From positions 22,114 to 86,113 of the forward strand of contig JASJPK010000029.1 in assembly GCA_031426735.1 (NCBI GenBank): 64,000 nt of DNA, written 5' to 3'. The stretch's first letter is position 1, and every line of letters starts with the position of its first letter. Positions 10,801 through 18,200 of the stretch are shown piece after piece. Both the position numbers and the translations under genes were made by a program. The notes beneath the pieces are model-generated. The model saw nothing but the letters and a program-made list of their open reading frames with translations, did no database searches and was not told the origin of the DNA. The stretch is from PFJX01 sp031426735. Its GTDB lineage: Bacteria > Pseudomonadota > Gammaproteobacteria > Burkholderiales > Thiobacillaceae.

Positions 10801-11102
10801 TTACCACGCCGCTCAACGCGGTGCGCAACGTCGATACCGTCACCGACTTCAGCAGCGGCACGGACAAGATTCAGTTAGCACACGCCATTTTTCGCGACAT
10901 CGGCTTTACCGGAACGCCGGGCTCGGCGGCGTTCTTCCATGCCGGCAGCGCGGCACACGACGCGGACGACCGCATCCTTTACGACCAAGCCAATGGCGGG
11001 CTGTACTACGACGCCGACGGCAGCGGAACGCTGGCGGCCATCCAGTTCGCGCTGCTGAATGCGGCGCCGATGCTGCTGTTTTCGGATATTTACCTGGCCT
11101 AA
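7872..11102 (+). CDS. Delta-60 propeller plus serralysin-like metalloprotease, RTX exported
   Basis: 1076 residues. Residues about 10-395 hold seven delta-60-type repeats (GSxDxxF...DG followed by VAIQxDGKI). A cadherin/dystroglycan-like Ig domain follows (about 405-490; PSWLAFDAVTGTFSGTP). An M10B/serralysin-type zinc protease domain spans about 500-760: HEIGHALGFKHP at 627-638 supplies three zinc histidines and the catalytic Glu, and M661 in VMSY is the Met-turn. The RTX part and C-terminal cassette run from about 773 to the end. No Sec signal peptide is visible, as expected for type I export. The predicted role is an extracellular calcium-dependent endopeptidase. ATG 7872 is preceded by a weak purine-rich GAGAGCGAG. 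The partner exporter is probably the operon at 54523-59113. Confidence 0.9.
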   Translation: MPLENSSPTLLSGGTLDATFAGDGTQSINLGIAYAAAEAIAIQPDGKYVVAGWSVFASNKLTLLRLNADGSIDTTFAWDGQQYLPSSKAHDVAIQADGKIVAVGETGSDFIVARFDANGAPDVTFSDDGIQVASLSESIDVANSVAIQPDGRILIAGRSENSYALLRYATDGTLDSSFAQAGAFTGSFDNNTSLVNEMALQEDGKIVVAGYGWSGSSWDLAVARHTASGALDSSFSGDGKLLISLDPTSSLEAINAIAIQADGKILLAGNTPGSGGDNLQDAVLIRLNADGSFDTGFGGGDGIVTLNTSARDDFNSVTIQADGKIIAAGNDQTGYGNALIARYNADGSPDTAFANGGVFSTLFDSGTSTILDLDFAPNGQVVAVGSSYTGTYDFGILRLASGVVDQTARAGDAFNYVVPSNAFHDADGDALTYAAGLADGGPLPSWLAFDAVTGTFSGTPTDADFGTLHLAVQASDGVAAAAAAVQLEVSTDFIEALRSPDHARWNDTVANGTPGSVLTFSFMDAGPSYALDSERNTFAPMNATQESAVRDVLRLYQEIAGLTFVEVADGGEGGQLRFGNYLNGDGYSGYAYYPSPNQAGGDVWINRAEVDYASPAAGNAAYWVLLHEIGHALGFKHPGLYNGDAGPYLAASVDTNQYTVMSYNNHGEAASTGNFVRSPMLYDIATIQFLYGANTATRVGNDSYTLDPTTLVFETLWDGGGIDTIDASGFSEDCEIDLRAGEFSSLRGLIPGYGWAGPLGNDNLAIAYGVSIENAVGGNGADTLIGNAANNILTGGLGNDSYVVDSRGDRVIETSTQSSEIDSVQATLSWNLGANLENLTLLGTHRFSANGNSLDNSLTGNAAGNLLNGSSGADTLIGGAGNDTYVVDRASDVIQETGADAGDSVRSWVDWTLGDNLENLTLLGVKQLSGTGNSLNNSLTGNGNANVLNGGDGNDSLFGASGNDTLTGGAGGDTFAFTTPLNAVRNVDTVTDFSSGTDKIQLAHAIFRDIGFTGTPGSAAFFHAGSAAHDADDRILYDQANGGLYYDADGSGTLAAIQFALLNAAPMLLFSDIYLA

Positions 11103-11121
11103 GGAAATATCACCCCGCTCC

Positions 11122-11147
11122 GTAGGTGCGAATTTATTCGCACCTGC
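11122..11147. repeat. Short palindrome GTAGGTGCGAA...TTCGCACC
   Basis: A 9-bp stem (11124-11132 with 11137-11145) and 4-base loop fill most of the 75-bp gap between two RTX genes. Related copies are at 14953-14974 and 20730-20755, so it is a second family of intergenic palindromes. Confidence 0.7.
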
Positions 11148-11177
11148 ATTTGTTGTCTGACCTTTCCCTCCGCAGAT

Positions 11178-14100
11178 ATGTCCACTCCCACCGTCACCAT
11201 CACAGACAGTCTCCTTGGCACGGCCAACCGGGCCAGCGGCAACGTGGCTTACTCGCTGCAGTTCAGTGAATCGGTCAGCGGATTGGCTGTCGATGACTTT
11301 ACCGTCAGCAATGGTTCGATCAGTTCGATTACCGGCAGCGGCACTATCTGGACGGTCAACGTCACCCCCGCGCTGGGCGTGGTCGGCGGCACCATCGGCC
11401 TGACGCTGAAGGCGGGCGCGGTGAGCGATGCGTTGGGCAATCCCAATGCCCTCGCCTCGAATAGCAGCCAGGCCATCGACACTGCCGCGCCGGTGGCGCC
11501 CAAACTGGTGACCAGTACCGCGTTCAAGTACCTGGCCGATCCCCAGATCACGATGCAGACCAGTCTGGGCACGGTGGTGCTGGAACTCCACCCCGAACAG
11601 GCGCCGATTACCGTCGCCAACATGCTGGCCTATATCGACGGCGAGTTTTACGACAACACGTTGTTTCACCGGGTGATCGATGGCTTCATGGTGCAAGGCG
11701 GCGGGCTTACGGCCGGTATGGTTGCCAAAACCCCGACTTACGGCGCGATTACGCTGGAGAGCAACAACGGTCTGAGCAATGTGCGCGGCAGCATCGCGAT
11801 GGCGCGAACCAACCTGGCCGATTCCGCCACGACGCAGTTCTTCATCAACCAGGTGGATAACCCCTTCCTGAACTACAGCAGTTCCGCTTCACCGGGCTAT
11901 GCCGTGTTCGGTTCGGTGTTGTCCGGCCTGTCGGTGATCGACAGCATCGCGCAAGTCACCACCAACGCGTCCGATGCGCCGATAGCGAATGTCACCATCA
12001 GCTCCATTCGGCAGACGGTTGCCGGCAGCAGCATCACCAATGCGGACACCATGCAGGTCAGCGGGCTGGAAGCCGGCGCGCAGTGGTCGTACAGCCTGGA
12101 TGGCGGCGGCACCTGGAACGCCGGCAGCGGCAGCAGTTTCGCGTTGCCTCTGGGCGACTATGCGGCCACTCAAATTCAGGTCAGGCAAACCGATGCGGCC
12201 GGCAATGCCAGCACCAGTACCGGCAAGCTGACCAGCGCATTGGCTATTACCGACATCGACGTCACCGCCCCCACCGTCACCCTCACCGACAACCTGCCCG
12301 GCACGGCCAACCGGTCCACTGGCAACGTGGCCTACACGCTGCAGTTCAGCGAGCCCGTCAGCGGACTGGCCGCCGATGATTTCAGCGTGACCAATGGCGC
12401 GCTCGGTTCGATCTCCGGCAGCGGCACTACCTGGACGGTCAACGTCAGCCCCGCTCTGGGCGTGGCTAGCGGCACGATCGGCCTGACGCTGAAGGCGGGC
12501 GCGGTAAGCGATGCGTTGGGCAATCTCAATGCCTACGTCGCCAATGCAAGCCAGGCCATCGACACCGTCGCGCCGGTGGCGCCCAAGCTGGTGACCAGTT
12601 CCGCGTTCAATTATCTGGTCAACCCGCAGGTGACCCTGCAAACCAGTCTCGGCACGGTGGTGCTGGAACTCAACCCGGAGCAGGCGCCGATCACCGTGGC
12701 CAACATGCTGGCTTATGTCGACGGCGGGTTTTACGACAACACGTTGTTCCACCGGGTGATCAATGGCTTCATGGTGCAGGGCGGCGGCTTCACGGCTGGT
12801 CTGGCCTACAAAACCCCGACCTACGGCGCGATTACGCTGGAGAGCAACAATGGTCTGAGCAATGTGCGCGGCAGCATCGCGATGGCGCGCACCAGCGTGG
12901 CGGATTCCGCCACGACGCAGTTCTTCATCAATCAGGTGGATAACACCTACCTGAACTACAGCAGTGCCGCTTCGCCGGGCTATGCCGTGTTCGGTTCGGT
13001 GGTGTCCGGCCTGGCGGTGATCGACAGCATCGCGCAAGTGGCCACCACGACGGTGGGTTCATACACCAACGTGCCGGTAATGGATGTTGTCATTACCTCG
13101 CTCCGTCAGTCCGTCGCCGGCAGCAGTTTCACCCATGTCGGCACGCTGCAGGTCAGCGGCCTGGAAGCCGGCGCGCAATGGTCCTACAGCCTGGATGGCG
13201 GCAGCACCTGGAGCATGGGTAGCGGCAGCAGCTTGGCGTTGCCGGTGGGCAGCTATGCGGCCAATCAAATTCAGGTCAGGCAAACCGATGCGGCAGGCAA
13301 CACCAGCGCCAGTTCCGGCAAATTGACCAGCGCCGTGGTGGTGGATACCACCGCCCCGACGGTCAGCGCCTTCAGTCCGGCCGATGGGGCTGTCGGCGTG
13401 GCGCTGGGCAGCAACATCGTCATTACTTTCAGCGAAACGATCATGCGCGGTGTGGGCAACCTCGTGCTGAAGACAGCAGCCGGCGCCATCGTCGAGAGCT
13501 TCGATGCCGCCGCCAGTTCGCGCCTGACATTCTCCGGCGCCAGCCTGACCATCGATCCTAGCCTCAATCTGATCTACAGCCCCGGTTACACGGTCGAACT
13601 GGCTCCCGGCACGGTCAAAGACCTGGCCGGCAACAGTTACGCAGGAACCGCCAGCTACCATTTTGCGACCAACAGCCCGACCAGCGGCGGCGTCGTCATC
13701 AGCGGCAGCGCCATCCTGGGGCAGACACTGACCGCCGACACCGCTTCGTTGGCGGATGCGGATGGCCTGGGTCTGCTGACCTATCAGTGGCAAGCCGACG
13801 GCAGCCCGATCGTAGGCGCCACCGCCAACAAGCTGGAATTGGGACAGGCCGAAGCCGGCAGGACCCTCACCGTATCGATCAGTTACAGCGACGGCCACGG
13901 CATCGCGGAAACCGTGCACAGCGATGCCATCCGCCTGGGCACCGCCGGCGCCGACACACTGACCTGCGACGCCGCGCGCGATAGTCTGGCCGGCGGTGCC
14001 GGTGACGACACCTACATCGTCAGCGCCCGCAGCAACCGCATCACCGAACTGGCCGACGAAGGCATCGACAGCGTCCACGCGCCCGTCTCCTGGAGCCTCG

Positions 14101-14837
14101 GCACCAACCTGGAAAACCTGACCCTGACCGGCAGCGGCAAATTCAGCGGCAGAGGCAACCGCCAGGACAACATCCTCACCGGCAATGACGCGGCCAATAT
14201 GCTGGATGGAGGCGCCGGCGCGGATAGCCTGATCGGTGGCGCCGGAAACGACATCTACATCGTGGACAACCTCAGCGACGTGATTCAGGAACAGTCCAAC
14301 GCGGCGGAAACCGACTCGGTCCGCGCGTGGAGGGACTGGACCCTGGGCGACAACCTGGAAAACCTGACGCTGCTCGGCGTCAAACCATTGCACGGCAGCG
14401 GCAACGCGCTCGACAACCGCCTGACCGGCAATGGCAGCGCCAACAGCCTCGATGGCGGTGCCGGCAACGACGTTCTCGCTGGCGCCTCCGGCAACGACAC
14501 GCTGACCGGCGGTGCCGGCAGCGACACTTTCGCCTTCACCACCCCGCTCAACGCCATTCGCAACGTCGACACCATCACCGACTTCAGCAGCGGCACGGAC
14601 AAGCTTCAACTTTCGCCAGCCATCTTCCGCGAACTGGGTTTTTCCGGCGCACCAAGCACGGATGCCTTCTTCCATGCCGGCAGCGCGGCACACGACGCAG
14701 ACGACCGCATTGTTTACGACCAAGCCAATGGCGCGTTGTATTACGACGCCGATGGCAACGGAGCGCTGGCGGCGGTGCAGTTCGCGGTGCTGAGTTCCAT
14801 GCCGGGGGTTCAGTACACGGACTTTTGGGTCAGTTGA
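11178..14837 (+). CDS. RTX-exported protein with two cyclophilin (PPIase) domains
   Basis: 1219 residues built from a duplicated module: an Ig-like domain (residues about 3-105 and 365-470), then a cyclophilin-type peptidyl-prolyl isomerase domain (about 123-280 and 484-645). Each cyclophilin has SLGTVVLEL, FHRVI with the presumed catalytic Arg (R165 and R526), GFMVQGGG, IAMAR and TTQFFINQVDN, so both look intact. An SbsA-like Ig domain follows (about 725-830; FSPADGAVGV...FSE), then a second Ig-like domain (about 837-915; YQWQADG) and the RTX export cassette (about 921-1219). The role should be proline isomerisation outside the cell, perhaps folding other secreted RTX proteins; that is inference. 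ATG 11178 has no clear Shine-Dalgarno. The frame is open back to the TAA of the preceding gene, so translation may depend on coupling. Confidence 0.88.
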   Translation: MSTPTVTITDSLLGTANRASGNVAYSLQFSESVSGLAVDDFTVSNGSISSITGSGTIWTVNVTPALGVVGGTIGLTLKAGAVSDALGNPNALASNSSQAIDTAAPVAPKLVTSTAFKYLADPQITMQTSLGTVVLELHPEQAPITVANMLAYIDGEFYDNTLFHRVIDGFMVQGGGLTAGMVAKTPTYGAITLESNNGLSNVRGSIAMARTNLADSATTQFFINQVDNPFLNYSSSASPGYAVFGSVLSGLSVIDSIAQVTTNASDAPIANVTISSIRQTVAGSSITNADTMQVSGLEAGAQWSYSLDGGGTWNAGSGSSFALPLGDYAATQIQVRQTDAAGNASTSTGKLTSALAITDIDVTAPTVTLTDNLPGTANRSTGNVAYTLQFSEPVSGLAADDFSVTNGALGSISGSGTTWTVNVSPALGVASGTIGLTLKAGAVSDALGNLNAYVANASQAIDTVAPVAPKLVTSSAFNYLVNPQVTLQTSLGTVVLELNPEQAPITVANMLAYVDGGFYDNTLFHRVINGFMVQGGGFTAGLAYKTPTYGAITLESNNGLSNVRGSIAMARTSVADSATTQFFINQVDNTYLNYSSAASPGYAVFGSVVSGLAVIDSIAQVATTTVGSYTNVPVMDVVITSLRQSVAGSSFTHVGTLQVSGLEAGAQWSYSLDGGSTWSMGSGSSLALPVGSYAANQIQVRQTDAAGNTSASSGKLTSAVVVDTTAPTVSAFSPADGAVGVALGSNIVITFSETIMRGVGNLVLKTAAGAIVESFDAAASSRLTFSGASLTIDPSLNLIYSPGYTVELAPGTVKDLAGNSYAGTASYHFATNSPTSGGVVISGSAILGQTLTADTASLADADGLGLLTYQWQADGSPIVGATANKLELGQAEAGRTLTVSISYSDGHGIAETVHSDAIRLGTAGADTLTCDAARDSLAGGAGDDTYIVSARSNRITELADEGIDSVHAPVSWSLGTNLENLTLTGSGKFSGRGNRQDNILTGNDAANMLDGGAGADSLIGGAGNDIYIVDNLSDVIQEQSNAAETDSVRAWRDWTLGDNLENLTLLGVKPLHGSGNALDNRLTGNGSANSLDGGAGNDVLAGASGNDTLTGGAGSDTFAFTTPLNAIRNVDTITDFSSGTDKLQLSPAIFRELGFSGAPSTDAFFHAGSAAHDADDRIVYDQANGALYYDADGNGALAAVQFAVLSSMPGVQYTDFWVS

Positions 14838-14877
14838 CGCTGCCGACGGGGGGTATCAGGGCGCTGAAACACGTGCC

Positions 14878-14904
14878 GTCACCCCGGCGGAGGCCGGGGT
14901 CCAG
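14878..14904. repeat. GTCACCCCGGC palindrome
   Basis: ACCCCGGC at 14881-14888 pairs with GCCGGGGT at 14893-14900. The arrangement GTC-palindrome-CCAG matches the CATTCCCGC elements at 26541, 41688 and 57830, so it is a diverged member of that family. Confidence 0.65.
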
Positions 14905-14952
14905 CCCAACGTGCTTAACGAAATAACCTTGAAACTGACAGTTGATGTCGCT

Positions 14953-14974
14953 GTAGGTGCGAATTTATTCGCAC
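14953..14974. repeat. GTAGGTGCGAA palindrome copy
   Basis: Same element as 11122-11147, with the last stem bases changed (GCACG instead of GCACC). Confidence 0.65.
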
Positions 14975-15015
14975 GCTCAACGCGTATATGTAAATAAACC
15001 AATAGACCGCCCCAC

Positions 15016-15082
15016 GTAGGAGGTCCGCTTGCGGGCCGAATCCCTCGCTCGGCACGGTTCGGTCCGCAAGCGGACCTCCTAC
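15016..15082. repeat. 25-bp inverted repeat GTAGGAGGTCCGC
   Basis: 15016-15040 and 15058-15082 are inverted copies with one mismatch and a 17-base loop. The outer GTAGGAG end is shared with the REP-like family at 7731, but the core is different. Confidence 0.75.
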
Positions 15083-15234
15083 AACCGTCACCCAAGGTGA
15101 AAGAAGATCTTGGCTTGTTCGGAAGTAGTCAGTAAGGTTGAAGCATGGATGAAACACCGTAGCCCGCTCGGTTGCCAATGCGGGCGCGATTCGTTTCAAC
15201 ATGACTGACCACTACAACAAAAGGGAGTTTGGCA

Positions 15235-18200
15235 ATGTCGAATCTATACGACACCACTATCGAGTATCGACGCACGCTTTATGACAACGCTGCAGTCGTT
15301 CCACTCAACTCGGAACAGTTCGACGGGACCGGGCTCGCGGGCGGGGCAAGCAGCGTTTGGGCGGCAAGCGCGATCAATGTGTTCGCAAACGAACTGGTTG
15401 GCGACGACTATGCGGCGGACCTCACTACTACGGGCATGGTGGCGGTGGGCGGGAGCGTCACTGGCCTACTCGAAACCAGCAACGACAGGGACTGGTTCCG
15501 AGTCGACCTGACGGCCGGCAGGCTCTACGCCTTCGATCTGAAAGGTGCGGCTTCGGGTGGTGGCACGCTGCTTGATCCCGGTCTTTTCCTTTTCGATAGC
15601 ACGGCAAACTATGTGGCCTTTGACAACAATAGCGGTATCGATAACGATGCCCAGTTGGTCAATAGCCCTCCCAGTAGCGGAGCGTTCTATATATCCCCCT
15701 TGGATTTAGGCCTCTCGGGCGGCACCTACACACTGGTCGCGACGGAAATCGGCGTCGATGACTATCTGGGCAGCATTGCCACGACCGGTACGCTTGCCGT
15801 GGGCGGCTCAACCACCGGCGACATCCAGTTCAGCAGCGACCAGGATTGGTTCCGTATCGATCTGACCGCGGGTCGGATTTACACCTTCGACCAGAAGGGG
15901 GCGGTCTCCGCGGGCGGTTCGCTGACCGAGTCCGCTCTTCGTCTTCTGGACGACACAGGCAATCTGGTGGCCAATGCCGGCTACCATGCGGCTGGTACCG
16001 ATGCCAGTCTGACCTACAGTCCGCTTAGTGGGGGAACCTACTATGTCTCCGCCGAGGCTGCCTACGGTTCCACCGGCACCTACACCCTGGTGGCGACCGA
16101 TCTCGGCGCCGATGACTATCTGGGCAGCACTGCCACGACCGGCATATTCACGGTGGGGGGCTCTGTCACCGGCGATGACCAGTTCTATGGCGACCAGGAC
16201 TGGTTCCGTATCGATCTGAGCGCGGGCCGGATCTACGCTTTCGACCTGAAGTCGGCTTTTTCCGGGGGAGGCACGCTAGACAATCACAGTCTTCAGCTTC
16301 TGAATAGCGCGGCAGACTTCCTGGTCTATGGCGGCGTCAGCGAGAACGGTCTGGAATCGCGACTAGTTTATAGCCCGCTCAGCAGCGCGACCTTCTATCT
16401 ATCCGCCGAGGGTGGTTTTACCGGGGGCACCTATACCCTGGTAGCTGCTGACATCGGCGCCGACGACTTTTTGGGCAGCAGTGCCACAACCGGCTCGCTT
16501 GTCGTCGGGGGGGGCGCCACCGGCAATATCCAGTTCCACGGCGATCAGGACTGGTTCAGCATTGAGCTAACCGCCGGCAGGATCTATACCTTCGAGATGC
16601 AGGAGGGTGTTTCTTCTGGCGGCCCCCTGGCCGTCCCCTTTTTAACCCTCCTGAATAGCGCGGATGTTGTCCTTTGGTCCGTGGTGGACAACGGCACGGG
16701 CTCCTATCCCTATTTCAGTTTCAGCCCTTCAAGCAGCGGAACCTACCATCTCTCCGCCCAAGGCCGCGGCAGCGAAGTCGGCACCTACACGCTGTTGGCG
16801 ACCGATAGCGGCGCCGATGACTATGCCTATGGCGTCACCACGACTGGCGACCTTGCCGTGGGTGGCACGGCCACTGGCAGCATCCAGTTCAACAGCGACG
16901 GTGACTGGTTCCGTATCGATCTGATCGCGGGCCATTTTTATGTCTTCGACATGAAGGGGCTTCATTCAGGCGGCGGCACGCTGTTCAACGCAGATCTTGA
17001 ACTCAGGGACAGTGCGGCGGGTTATCTGACCGCAGACTACGGTATCGGTGACGATGCCCGTCTGAGCTTCAAAGCCGACAGCAGTGGAATCCATTACCTC
17101 TCCGCCACGGGCTGGGGCAACTCGACCGGTACCTACACTCTGACGGCCGCCGATCATGGCGTCGATGACTACGACGGCAGCATCGCCACCACCGGCAAGC
17201 TCGCACCCGGTGCTTCGACCAGCGGCAACATCCAGCTTGCAGATGAGGCTGATTGGTTCCGGATCGAACTCACCGCCGGCAGGATCTACGCCTTCGATCT
17301 GAAAGGTGCAGACTCTGGCGGCGGCACCCTGACCGATCCCAATCTTCTGCTTCACGATGGCGAGGGCAATTACCTGACCGTCGATTTCAACAACGGCGTC
17401 GGTCTGGATGCCCGACTGACTTATCTCGCCCCCTCCAGTGGAACTTATTTTCTTTCCTGCCAGGGATCGAGTTACAACGTCAAGCCTGACGGCACCTACA
17501 CCCTGAAGGCCACGGACCTCGGCATCGACGACCATGTCGACGGTTTGACCACTTCATCCACTGTCACAGTGGGAGGCGCGATAACCGGCGATATCCAGTT
17601 CGTCAACGATCAGGACTGGTTCCGCATCGATCTGATGGTTGGCACAACCTATATCTTCAAGCTACAGGGCGCGGATTCTGGCAAAGGCACGCTTGCCAAT
17701 CCCCGATTAGTGCTTCGCGATGCCACAGGTAATTATCTGTACAGCGACTCCGACAGCGGCGCTGGTTACGACGCGCTGTTCGCCTACAGCCCCGCCAGCA
17801 GCGGCACCTATTACCTTGCCGCCCAGAGCGAATATGCCAGCTTTACCGGCACCTACACGTTGAGCGTCGGTCTCGACGACTTCCCTGGTAACGCTATGAC
17901 AACTCTCCCGGTGGGCGGGGCAGTCACCGGCATGATCGAGTACACATCCGACCAGGACAAATTTCTCGTCGACCTGACAGCGGGTGTGGAATACGTCTTC
18001 GACCTCACTGTCGCTGACTTGGGTGGCGGCACGCAGGCCAACCCCTATCTGCATTTGCTCGACAGTTCCGGTGATTACATAGCAAGCGATGACTCGCACA
18101 TTTTCTTCACGCCGACCAGCGCTGGCACCTACTACCTGGCCGTCCAGGGCAACAACCCCGGCAGCACCTACACCCTGAGCGCCGACCTCGACGATTACGG

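Larger units (their letters stand above)
14838..15234. other. Intergenic region of 397 bp rich in palindromes
   Basis: I see no credible gene here. It holds three palindromic elements, listed separately, and then about 150 bp of plain sequence leading to the start at 15235. The promoter of the downstream protease gene should lie there, but I cannot pick -35/-10 boxes with confidence. Confidence 0.6.
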
